A stretch of DNA of 33,441 nt from the NCBI GenBank assembly GCA_016758965.1, contig JAEPRB010000346.1, positions 1 through 33,441 of the forward strand, read 5' to 3'. Origin of the DNA: Circinella minor (Eukaryota; Mucoromycota; Mucoromycetes; Mucorales; Lichtheimiaceae). A model generated the notes under the pieces. The model was not told the DNA's origin. It made no database searches and saw only the letters and a program-made list of their open reading frames with translations. Within the stretch, counting starts at the first letter, position 1, and the number at the start of each line of letters is the position of its first letter. A program made the translations under genes and the position numbers. Positions 11,731 to 20,543 of this stretch are shown piece by piece.

Positions 11731-11960
11731 TCAGCTCAATAATTTTGGATTATAAAAGAACCATAGAACCGACCAATTCTCTTGTTTTTTTTCTTTAGCC
11801 TCAATTAATGAGTAAGGATTGATATAGGCTTCGGGTAACACCGTAGCATTGTTAAACTTTACAATTTTTTCCAAACACAGGCATGGCCTTTGTTCAAAGG
11901 AATCTTGGCCCGGCAACGGGCTGATTCTAATGACATTGATTGCTAGCCTTTTTTTTTTTT
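11731..11960. other. Unexplained GC-rich island with two hairpins; possible gene relic or small RNA
   Basis: Within AT-rich DNA, 11877-11925 contains CCTTTGTTCAAAGG (11887-11900, inverted repeat) directly followed by GCCCG-GCAA-CGGGC (11908-11921), a 5-bp stem closed by a GNRA-type tetraloop. A run of 12 T follows at about 11949-11960, which could end RNA polymerase III transcription on the plus strand. On the minus strand the same stretch lies in a 61-codon frame (11916-11731) of fairly ordinary composition (NNATVLPEAYINPYSLIEAK). I recognise neither an RNA family nor a protein family. No clear A or B box was seen. Confidence 0.25.
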
Positions 11961-12317
11961 TGAATAATAAGAAAATGACAAAAAAAAGAGAGAGACAGAT
12001 TTTATTTTTTCTCTTTGAGATTCATGATTTTGAATCTATATTTAACGTTAATGGGAATTTTGATTTATCTCAAATAATAATGATTTTATTTGCTTTGTAA
12101 CACTTTGCAATTCATAACTTAATTAATATAGTAATGGGAAAATAATAAAATATTTGATAATCGGGAATCTTAAGTACTATATATGAATTCAAGTCATATC
12201 TACATAGTATATGTTGATCTATTTAACCAGTAATAACTATTTTTTTTAGTACTATTACTATTACCGCAAAAAATTATAATCCTTTATTATAATGTATCTT
12301 ACCACACGCTACGTCAC

Positions 12318-12352
12318 TATACACACACACACAGAGAGAGAGGGAAAGAGAG
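12318..12352. repeat. CA/GA compound microsatellite
   Basis: An (AC)n tract passes directly into an (AG)n tract upstream of the eS8 gene. It has no coding content and is a simple repeat only. Confidence 0.7.
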
Positions 12353-12752
12353 AAAGCATAAGACTAGATATATTAATAGTACTACTTTTTTAATTAAACA
12401 CCAACATAAAATATCTTTATTAAGAGTTACTCTATTCAGTAAAATATGATTGTTAAGAAATAAATTATATAACCTATTCTAAGAATACTTTCTCTTTGAC
12501 AAAAATAATCAAAATTGATTGTATCTTAGGTTCATATGAAAAAAGAAATAGGTATAATCATCACTATATCAACATACACCATTTGAGTATATCTTCCCTA
12601 TTACAAGTAATTTTTTTTTTAATTCAGCCAAAAAAAAAAAAAAAAGCATTGTCACTTTGAGAGGGGAAAAAAAATATCGCGGAGCCTAAAATCAAACGCT
12701 ATTGGCAAGCTCGCTTTGGGATTATCTATACTCCCTCTTTTCATCAGCCAAT

Positions 12753-13956
12753 ATGGGTAATATATCAAACATCAATAATAATATATAAAATCCAATTCAT
12801 CCATCCATCAAAAGCAATGATATACTGACATAATGATCCATCCATCTAGGTATCAGCCGCGACTCCAGGCACAAGAAATCGTAAGTTTGATCGAAAAAGT
12901 CAACAAAAAAAAAAACCACTTAAAAAAAATATTCGACATTGGAAATTCATTTCAAATATATATATATATACAATTGAAATGTTTGAAAATGACCTATTTT
13001 CAATGGGATTGAAAGAATTAAAAATTGAACAACAAAAAGCCAAAAAAAAGGACATTTTTTACTAATTAAATTCATGTATATTCAAATAATGCAGTGCCAC
13101 CGGTGCTAGACGTGCTCAGTATCGTAAGAAGAGAAAGTAAGCATACTTCATTAACAAAGCTATTTAGTTGGGTGGGAAAAGGAAAAATTGTTAAATAGTT
13201 CAGATTCACTTATTCTATTATTATTATTAAAAAAGGTTCGATTCCGGTCGTCCCGCTGCCAACACCAAGCTTGGTGGTAAGCGTATCCACACTGTCCGTA
13301 CCCGTGGTGGCAACACCAAGTACCGTGCTTTGCGTTTGGAAGCTGGTAACTTCTCTTGGGCTTCCGAAGGTCAAGCTCGTAAGACTCGTGTTTTGACTGT
13401 CGTTTACAACGCCTCCAACAACGAACTTGTCCGTACCAACACTTTGGTCAAGGGTGCCATCATCCAAGTTGATGCTACTCCTTTCCGTACTTGGTATGAA
13501 GGTTTCTATGGTCTTCCTTTGGGTAAGAAGAAGTTGACCGAAGCCAAGGCTCAAGAATTCGATGCTGCTGTCAACGCCAAGTCTGAACAACGCAAGAAGA
13601 AGTGGGAAGAACGCAAGTCTGAAGCTGCTGTTGATCAACTTTTGGATGATCAATTCGCTGCTGGTCGTCTCTACGGTAAGTTATATATATATACAGGAAA
13701 AACTATTTTGGGGTATTCAAAAATATGGTAACTAAATACTTTTTTCTTTTTTTAGCCCGCATTGCCTCCCGTCCTGGTCAATCTGGCCGTTGTGATGGTT
13801 ACATCTTGGAAGGCAAGGAACTCGAATTCTACATCAAGAAGATCAAGGTAAGAATACATTTATATATTTATTTAAATCACTTTGGTTTAAATATTAACTA
13901 TTTTACTAATCATTTTAAAAACTTTTATTTTATTTTTCTTTTAGTCTCGCAAGTAA
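12753..13956 (+). CDS. RPS8: 40S ribosomal protein eS8
   Basis: Six exons: 12753-12756, 12850-12880, 13095-13136, 13236-13675, 13756-13847, 13945-13956; 206 residues. The first coding exon is four bases (ATGG). The spliced start reads [20 protein letters not shown], the canonical eS8 N-terminus. [59 protein letters not shown] and the ending SRK follow. The length matches the family (about 200-208). eS8 is a structural protein of the small subunit body. Codons are strikingly biased towards C or G in third position (AAC, GTC, TTC, AAG), unlike neighbouring genes, as expected of a very highly expressed gene. Early intron placement is typical of fungal ribosomal protein genes. AATAAA-like signals follow the stop near 13990. 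Confidence 0.97.
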
Positions 13957-14798
13957 ATTATTCCACATGCGTAGTTTGCTTTTCTGATGAAAATAATAAA
14001 TGGGATGGAAAACTTTCTCCAAAAAAATAACCTTTTGTTTTTTAATATTATGTGTGATGTTTTTATTCAATAATGCAACTTCTTTTTTTTTTATGTGTGT
14101 TTTTGATATATTTTTTGTTTTTTCAAGTGTGATGATTCTTGATATGAAGTGAATAATTTGTTTTTTTAAATTGGACACTTTTTTTTTTAAGTTTTTGTTA
14201 ATATGTTTCACCGTAAGATAAAGTATTTAGATCTTAATGAAAGTATTAGTATATTAAACATGTCGTTTTTGGATAAGTAAAAAGGCTCTTGCTGGAGGCA
14301 ATAGTTAGCCCAGGAGCGGAAATCAATGAGGGAACAGGAGAATTTTCAAGCCACTGTATGATTGAGGGGGAGAGAGAAACCATATCTTAATCACCTGAAA
14401 ACTATTTTCATTGGTTCCTGACTTTTTTTTTTTTTTGTTAAGCAGTATCAAGATACTATCGGATAAGAAAGATGGGTTAATCTCTTGACACTATTATACA
14501 TAGTGCATATAATTAAGTAAGTGCACGGATCCCCAAATCTATTTGAAAATAAACGAAAGATTTTCATCTATGAAACAGAATAATTATTCGAGTATAATAT
14601 AATAAAATCAGATAGGTAAGATAGTAAAAGAACCCCCCCACCCTTTTCCCTTTTTATTTATTATAAAAGAAAGCTGATCTTGAATTAATTTAAACCTTTA
14701 AAACAATTGTTTCTTTTTTCTTTATTAACTTCACTCACCTCATTCCGAAACTCATTCTTTCTTTCCTTAACATAAAAAAAAAAAAAAAAAGATTTATA
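13957..14798. other. Intergenic region between eS8 and phytochelatin synthase genes
   Basis: The first 250 bp are T-rich 3' flank of eS8. Positions about 14280-14400 are noticeably richer in G and C than their surroundings (CTCTTGCTGGAGGCAATAG, GCCCAGGAGCGG, GAGGGGGAGAGAG), but no frame, RNA or repeat was recognised. From 14700 a CT-rich leader leads into the next gene. Confidence 0.5.
14701..14798 (+). promoter_or_regulatory. Pyrimidine-rich leader of the phytochelatin synthase gene
   Basis: A CT-rich stretch (TTTCTTTTTTCTTT, CTCATTCTTTCTTTCCTTAA) is followed by a 17-A run just before the ATG at 14799. CT-rich blocks upstream of the start are common in fungal promoters and 5'UTRs. A transcription start was not determined. 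Confidence 0.4.
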
Positions 14799-16587
14799 AT
14801 GTTTAAACTTATTCAACGATATCCTTCAATAAAAACACAGCGTCCTTCAATATCTTTAACTACTTCTCGAATAAATCAACGATTACCTCGACTTATTCAC
14901 CATTCTGTCATAGTATCTACACAACAACCACAGCAACAAAATTCAACACAACAACAACCTTCAACTACTACTACTACTACTACTACTACTAGTACTACTA
15001 GTACAAACCATAATGCATTTCAAGATTTATTAGGTTTAAATAATTCTATTCCTGATTTAAAAAATACCTTTTATCAACGACAATTACCAACCACACTTGT
15101 TCGATTTTCTTCACAAGACGGCAAAAAGTTATTTCGATCTGCAATGGAAGCAGGTCATGCTGAAGGTTTCTTTTCATTAACGGGTAACTTTACAACACAG
15201 TCTGAGCCTGCTTATTGTGGTCCAAGTTCATGTAAGTGCCTTGTTTTTTTATTATATACATATTCTTATTATTGTTTATTATTGTTTTGTTTACTCATAT
15301 TTATATTTTATTATGATTATGTTTTTTAAGTGGCCATGGTATTAAATGCACTTGAAGTAGATCCAAAAACAAGATGGAAAGGTAACTGGCGATGGTATTC
15401 AGGTAAAAAAAAAAAACAGAATCATGCAAACAAACATTACATATATATATATAATTGAAATAATTCTATGTAAAAAAAAAATGTCCATGCATTTACCGGG
15501 GCTTTATTTTTATTTATTTTTAGACGAGTTATTAGAATGTTGTTCTTCCAAAGAAGAAATGAAAAAGAATGGAATTACTTTTGATAAATTTGCATGTTTA
15601 GCCAAATGTCATAGTGACGTTGTTGTTAAACGTGGTAGTGATTTTACTCTTGAAGAATTTAAAAAGGATGTAGAAAATGTAACAACTCGATCCGATGTTT
15701 TTATGGTTATTTCATTCTCAAGAAAAACATTGGGTCAAACAGGGGATGGTCATTTTTCACCTATTGGAGCCTATAATCCTGAAACACAAATGGTATTAGT
15801 ATTGGATACAGCTCGATATAAATATCCAAGTTATTGGTGTCCAATTGAAACACTTTATGAATCTATGAAACCTATTGATAAAGAAACGGGACGTCCTCGT
15901 GGTTACTTTTTATTAAGTTATGATGTAAATCATCCACCTATCAGTCTTTGTAAAGTACAAAAAAAATCAGCAAATGAAAAAGATATATCAGCAACCATTG
16001 AACAACAACAACAAAAAAAAGAAGAGGAACGACCATTAGAAATTCAAGAACAACAACAAATACAATCACCCTTAAATTGGACAACATTAGCTAAAAGTTT
16101 TTGTAAACGTATTCCCGAAAATATGTGGATTGAAAAACCACGGACTTTAGAACATGTTGTTCAACTAGTGCTGAGAAATGTTCCACCGGAGTATACAGTA
16201 ATTCTTGCCAATCAATCTTTTCGACAATCACCGAATGAATATATTAATAAATTACTTTACGACACCTCAAAATCACCTTTATACCCTATTGTATTTAATG
16301 CCCTTTACCCACACTATAATAACGTACAAGAACAAGAACAACAAGAATTAGTGGATCATCATGCAGCATTTGCTACATTATTTGTATTAGGATCTCCACG
16401 CATGTTATATACATCATTACCACGTGATTTACAAAAAACACTTTCACGTTATAGAAAAGATGAATATATGAGTGATATAGTAAAAAGAGAAGTAGATAGA
16501 ATTTCTATAGAAGTTACTGAATTAACAAAAACTTTTTGTACATGTGGTCCTGGATGGACTGATATTTCTTCTGTAAAAAATTGTTAA
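14799..16587 (+). CDS. PCS: Phytochelatin synthase with presequence-like N-terminus
   Basis: Three exons: 14799-15231, 15331-15402, 15524-16587; 522 residues. The enzyme is a papain-like gamma-glutamylcysteine dipeptidyl transpeptidase that makes metal-binding phytochelatins from glutathione. The catalytic triad is visible: C140 in EPAYCGPSS, H245 in GDGHFSPIGAY and D263 in LVLDTARYKYP. The spacings (105 and 18) are close to plant PCS1 (C56, H162, D180). The first 36 or so residues (MFKLIQRYPSIKTQRPSISL...RINQRLPRLIHHS) are basic, hydroxylated and free of acidic residues, like a mitochondrial presequence. A Gln/Thr-rich linker with nine Thr follows. The C-terminal regulatory region (after about residue 300) contains a Gln/Glu linker and ends in a few Cys (FCTCGPGW, KNC), far fewer than in plant enzymes. 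Intron 1 falls just after the active-site loop. The gene lies head-to-tail upstream of PEX13. Function is firm; localisation is inferred. Confidence 0.95.
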
Positions 16588-16716
16588 AAAAAATTTGTAC
16601 ATTTTTAAAAAATAAAATAACCATTATAGAATGACATATTTTTTTATAATTAAAAATTGGGGGTTGGATGGGGGAATGGGGATTGGGGGGGGGGGAGGTT
16701 GAATAAAAAGAAACAG

Positions 16717-16740
16717 GGTGTGTGTGTGTGTGTGTGTGTG
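16717..16740. repeat. TG dinucleotide microsatellite
   Basis: About eleven GT/TG units lie between the phytochelatin synthase and PEX13 genes. Confidence 0.85.
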
Positions 16741-16839
16741 AAGAATAATTCAAATTTGTAATATCTTTTTACTTTTTTTATATCCACACTTTTTTTCCTA
16801 TTTTTTCGTCAACCAATAATAAACTTTCTTTTATTATTC

Positions 16840-16950
16840 TACTCTTTTTCTTTCCTTCTCTCCACACCCCCCTTCCCTCCCTCCATTCTAAACACCTATA
16901 AACACCTTTTTTTTTTTCTTTGTTTCCCTTCTTCACTTTAAATTTATAAA
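16840..16950 (+). promoter_or_regulatory. CT-rich promoter/leader of PEX13
   Basis: A dense C and T tract upstream of the ATG at 16951 resembles the CT blocks in front of other genes in this window. The transcription start is not known. Confidence 0.4.
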
Positions 16951-18303
16951 ATGCCAACTTCTCCTCCTAAACCTTGGGAACAAGGCTCAAATACAAATAC
17001 TATTACATCTCCTTCTGCAGCAGCAGCTACTTCAATACCTTCTTCAACTTTTGATTCTGTTTCGGATGCTCCAGCTATACCAACAAGATCAACAACAGCA
17101 TTAAATCAAACGGGTGGTAAATATTCTACATTTTGAATATAATTTTAAATTATATTTTTTAATTGAATTTACTAATATTAAATTATTTATTATACAATAA
17201 TATTAGCTTATGGTACAACAGGTTTAGGTGCATCTTCTTATGGAGGTTATGGTAATAGTTCATACGGTTCTGGTATGGGTGGATATGGTTCATCCTATGG
17301 TTCCGGTTATGGTTCCGGTTATGGTGGCTATGGGTCATCTATGTATGGTTCCTCTTATGGTGGTTACGGTGGAATGAATCGATTCGGTTCTTCCATGTAT
17401 GGTAGTAGCTATGGTGGTGGCATGTATGGTGGAATGAATCGTTTTGGTGGAGGTGGTATGTATGGTAACCAAATGGGTGGACCTAATGGTGAAATGCCTC
17501 TTACACAACGTATGGAAGCTGGTACACGACCTGCATTTGAAGTCATTGAACAAATCGTAGGTGCTTTTGGTGGATTTGCACAAATGCTTGACTCAACATT
17601 TATGGCAACCCATTCTTCTTTTATGGCCATGGTTGGTATGGCAGAACAACTCGGATTTTTACGTAGTTATCTTGGTCAAGTCTTTAGTGTGTTTGCTCTT
17701 TATCGACTTGTTAAAAAATACATCAATAAAGCTCTTGGACGTGTTGAACCAGGACGACCTGGTGAAATGAATTTTATGGAATTTCAACAATTTGAAAACA
17801 AAGCAGCAGCAACAACAACAAAAAATGCAGGACCTAAAATATCGAAAAAACCTATTCTTATCTTTTTATTCATGGTCGTTGGATTACCTTATTTGATGCA
17901 TAAATTAATTCAATTAATTACACATAAACAACAATTGGAACAACAAAAAAATCCACAATTGAATGATCCTATGATGTCAGCAAGTCTTGGAAAAATCGAT
18001 CCAGCTAAATTAGAATTTGCTCGTGCTACTTATGATTTTACAGGAGAATCACAAATGGAATTATCTCTTAAAAAAGGGGATATTGTTGCTATTTTATCAA
18101 AAACAGATCCAGTATCAAACCAACAAAGTCAATGGTGGCGAGGTCGATTACGTGATGGACGAATGGGTATGTTCCCCGCTAATTATGTTGAAATTGTTCA
18201 AAAAGCAGGAGCAACACAAGCAGCAATAGATCAATCTGTACAAGATCAAGACTTACAAAAACCACAACCTGTTACATCATCATTAGCATCTTCATCACAA
18301 TAA
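16951..18303 (+). CDS. PEX13: Peroxin PEX13, peroxisomal import docking protein with SH3 domain
   Basis: Two exons: 16951-17116 and 17207-18303; 420 residues. The N-terminus has the PPKPWE motif of PEX13, then a Pro/Ser/Thr linker. Residues about 57-140 are almost wholly Gly, Tyr, Ser and Met (SYGSGYGSGYGGYGSSMYGS), the YG region. The central part (LTQRMEAGTRPAFEVIEQIV, YLGQVFSVFALYRLVKKYIN) and a hydrophobic segment at about 271-291 (PILIFLFMVVGLPYLMHKLI) fit the conserved membrane domain. An SH3 domain occupies about 324-384 (ARATYDFTGESQMELSLKKG, QWWRGRLRDGRMGMFPANYV) with the usual ALYDF, WW and P-x-NY signatures. Established role: with PEX14, it docks the cargo receptor PEX5 at the peroxisome membrane. 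The gene converges on the MSP-domain gene, 339 bp away. It looks complete. Confidence 0.96.
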
Positions 18304-18437
18304 TAGTAAATTATTATTATTCCATTCCCTTATAATCCTTTTCCCTTTATAATCACCTTTTCTTTTCTTTTTCTTCTTTTGAAAAAAAAAAATAAGACAA
18401 TATCCTTATTATCTCTTCTTCTTTCTTTCTATCTTTT

Positions 18438-18469
<32 letters not shown>

Positions 18470-18642
18470 TATACTATAATTATATTATATTTTGTACATG
18501 CTCCCTCCATTTATTTTAACATTTGCCTTTTTTTTTTTTTTTCTTCTCATTTAAATTTTTATTATTAAAAAAACAACAACCACAATTGGGATGATACCGT
18601 TTGTTTTTATAATTCAATTATACAAAAAAAAAAAAAAGATTT
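18304..18642. other. Convergent 3' spacer between PEX13 and the MSP-domain gene
   Basis: T/C-rich sequence with a (TTA)n microsatellite at about 18438-18461, an AT run, and poly-T/poly-A stretches (18530-18542, 18624-18637). Both flanking genes end here, so it should contain both 3'UTRs. Nothing else was seen. Confidence 0.55.
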
Positions 18643-19995
18643 TTAAACAAAACGTATTTTTAATCTTGTTTCACGTACAATGACTTGATCTGGCCATTGT
18701 TCAACTAACATTTCCAACCATTTTCGACGAGTAGAATCTGGTTGAGCTTGTATCCATGCATCTACTTTAGTATTTCTTTGAATAACGGCCCATCGTAATA
18801 ATATTTTATCTTTTAATATTTCATTGGGTGCCAAATTTTCAGGCACCTGATTTAAAAATAACATAATGTCCATTTGATCTGTTTCGATCATCCGACCTGC
18901 ACTAGGTCTTACAAAATAACGTTCCATCAAACTTGAATGACTTTGTGATGCAAAAGAGGGCCATTTATTATTACTATTATTATATGTATTTTGTTGATGA
19001 GATGGAGATAAAAGTGAAGCAGAAGAATGTCGTCTTGATTGTCTTTGTAATTTTGCATTACTTGTTAAAAACTTGAATACAATAATATGTTCTTCAGGTG
19101 TAACATTATTTAGTGTAAAAGTCAATGTTTGACCTCGTTGTAAAGGAGATCTGAAACATAAATGCGGTCTTTTTTTCTTTTTCTTTCTTTGTAATAATGC
19201 TGTCATGTTATTGTCATTATTATTATCGTTACTCATCAGATCATTGTTATTGTTGTTCATATTATCAGAAGGTTCGAAAGGTGTTGTAAATATAATAGGT
19301 TCTTCTTGTTCATCTTGAATAATACTAGTACGATTTGACCCATCTTGTTGCATAATAATATCCAAGTAGGGAGGTGAGGCGGGTGGTAGCGGAGGTGCAT
19401 TTCGGAATCTCGGGACAGGACTTGGTTCAATAAATGTGACGCGTTCCGAAGGTTGTCGTTGACGCCGTTCTCGTCGTCTTGCAGCAACAGCTTGAGCATC
19501 TCTTAATAAAATTCCTTTATCACTTTTTGCTCGTCTTCGTGATGATGATGTAACTAAAACTTCTGTTGATGGTTCTTGATAAGTATTTCGTCTTTTATCT
19601 TGTCTTTGTTTTGATAAATGATTATTTTCATCATCATTTTCATCATCATTACTATTTGTGGATGATGCTGTTGTTCCTGTTCCTGTTGTTGTTGTTGTTG
19701 ATGTTAAAGTTGTTGTATTATTCAATGAAGGTAAAAATAATAATCGTTTTAATTTAGTATAAGATCCTAAAGAGGAAGCTGATGAAGAAGCAGAAGAGGA
19801 TAGTACTGAAGAGATATCATCTTGTTCTTTTTTAATCATAATAGTCGTATTACTACCATTCGATTTCCAACTTTTTAAACTTTTCCAAAAGCTGATTTTA
19901 GGTTGTTTTAAATTCATTGATAAAAATGATCGACCACTTTTAGCACTTGTTGTACTTTTTTCACTATACATAGAAGCGGCATATTGTTTTCTCAT
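18643..19995 (-). CDS. MSP (VAP-like) domain protein with long disordered N-terminus
   Basis: One uninterrupted frame of 450 residues. Residues 1-270 are low in complexity: Ser runs, Thr runs, Asp/Asn-rich blocks, a basic block (AARRRERRQRQ), a Pro-rich stretch (PPLPPASPPY) and KKKKKRP. From about 278 to 405 there is an MSP fold: RSPLQRGQTLTFTLNNVTPE, IIVFKFLTS, YFVRPSAGRMIETDQ and LKDKILLRW correspond to the VAP pattern (N-x-T/S, FKVKTT, Y-x-VRP-x-G, KDKF). A polar insert of about 40 residues (RQSRRHSSASLLSPSHQQNT...) splits the domain after the FKFLTS strand. MSP domains of VAP proteins bind FFAT peptides at ER contact sites. Unlike VAPs, no C-terminal membrane anchor is present; the chain ends polar (RETRLKIRFV). 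FFAT binding and localisation are inferred only. Confidence 0.82.
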   Translation of the reverse strand: MRKQYAASMYSEKSTTSAKSGRSFLSMNLKQPKISFWKSLKSWKSNGSNTTIMIKKEQDDISSVLSSSASSSASSLGSYTKLKRLLFLPSLNNTTTLTSTTTTTGTGTTASSTNSNDDENDDENNHLSKQRQDKRRNTYQEPSTEVLVTSSSRRRAKSDKGILLRDAQAVAARRRERRQRQPSERVTFIEPSPVPRFRNAPPLPPASPPYLDIIMQQDGSNRTSIIQDEQEEPIIFTTPFEPSDNMNNNNNDLMSNDNNNDNNMTALLQRKKKKKRPHLCFRSPLQRGQTLTFTLNNVTPEEHIIVFKFLTSNAKLQRQSRRHSSASLLSPSHQQNTYNNSNNKWPSFASQSHSSLMERYFVRPSAGRMIETDQMDIMLFLNQVPENLAPNEILKDKILLRWAVIQRNTKVDAWIQAQPDSTRRKWLEMLVEQWPDQVIVRETRLKIRFV

Positions 19996-20543
19996 TTCTA
20001 TTATGTTAATTTTATTACTATTATTATTATGATTATTATTATTTCAACGTTGACTGGGGGGAGAGTTGAAGAGTCAAAAAAAAAAACGTGGGGGGAGAAA
20101 AGAGTAATACGTAGAGCAAGAATATGAAAAAAAGAAAGGAAAGAAAGAAAGGAAGAGAAGCAAAAAAAAAAAAAAAAGTAGTTACTATTAGTTGCATACA
20201 AATACGGCCACAAAAAAAAAACGACACGACAACAACAATCAATAACAAAAACAATAATTCTAAAACACCAAGATTTGGGGAGAACTCAAGGGGAATTTTT
20301 ACATGCCCACATACCCACATACCCACATACATTCACATACACCTACATGTAGTATATCACACACAATTACACAAAAAAAAAAATAAACAAAAAATTTTCT
20401 TTTATGAGTTATCAAGAAAAAAAAAAGGGAATAATATCAAATAATAAAAATGTGTGGCGGAACAAGAAATTTGTTAAGAAAAAAAAACAGGGTCATTGTT
20501 TGTAATATGAAAAAAAAAAAAAAAAAGTCTTATGATTTTTTTT
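19996..20543. other. Upstream region of the MSP gene, with CCCACATA tandem repeat
   Basis: On the minus strand this is the promoter/leader side of the MSP-domain gene and the 3' side of the caleosin-like gene. It has A/G-rich tracts (20124-20176, CT-rich on the coding strand), a short tandem repeat at 20304-20340 and several A runs. Overlapping open frames here are low-complexity Lys, Phe or Leu runs and were not accepted as genes. Confidence 0.5.
20304..20340. repeat. Short tandem repeat, unit CCCACATA with decayed copies
   Basis: Three good units of CCCACATA are followed by ATTCACATAC, a degenerate copy. It lies in the upstream region of the MSP-domain gene. Function is unknown and probably neutral. 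Confidence 0.65.

Larger units (their letters stand above)
11082..12752. other. Divergent promoter region between P450 and eS8 genes
   Basis: About 1.7 kb lies between two divergently transcribed genes. It holds A/G-tract repeats at 11130-11165 (upstream of the P450), CA/GA microsatellites at 12320-12352, and a relatively GC-rich island with hairpins at 11870-11945, listed separately. Close to the eS8 start, 12675-12740 contains a reverse CCAAT box (ATTGG at about 12701-12705) and a CT-rich stretch, consistent with a ribosomal-protein promoter. Confidence 0.5.
16588..16950. other. Intergenic region with G-run, TG microsatellite and CT-rich leader
   Basis: AATAAAATAA after the stop of the phytochelatin synthase gene may be its polyadenylation signal. 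G-rich DNA (16660-16700, including about 11 consecutive G) and a (TG)n microsatellite follow. From about 16840 a strongly CT-rich stretch (CTCTTTTTCTTTCCTTCTCT, CCCTTCCCTCCCTCC) leads to the PEX13 start. Confidence 0.6.

Noticed and set aside
12757..13094. Possible C/D snoRNA in eS8 introns (AATGATA and CTGA near 12816-12830)
   Set aside because: The boxes are too close together, no terminal stem is present, and ACTGAC fits the intron branch site better.
13235..13246. GGTTCGATTCC, a perfect match to a tRNA B box
   Set aside because: It lies at the start of eS8 exon 4 and encodes K-F-D-S; no acceptor stem or A box surrounds it.
13210..13653. 147-codon frame antisense to eS8
   Set aside because: It is a shadow of the eS8 coding exon, caused by its biased codon use.
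20001..20444. Several overlapping ORFs upstream of the MSP-domain gene
   Set aside because: They are Phe, Lys or Leu runs from A/T and CT tracts; none has motifs or coding-like composition.
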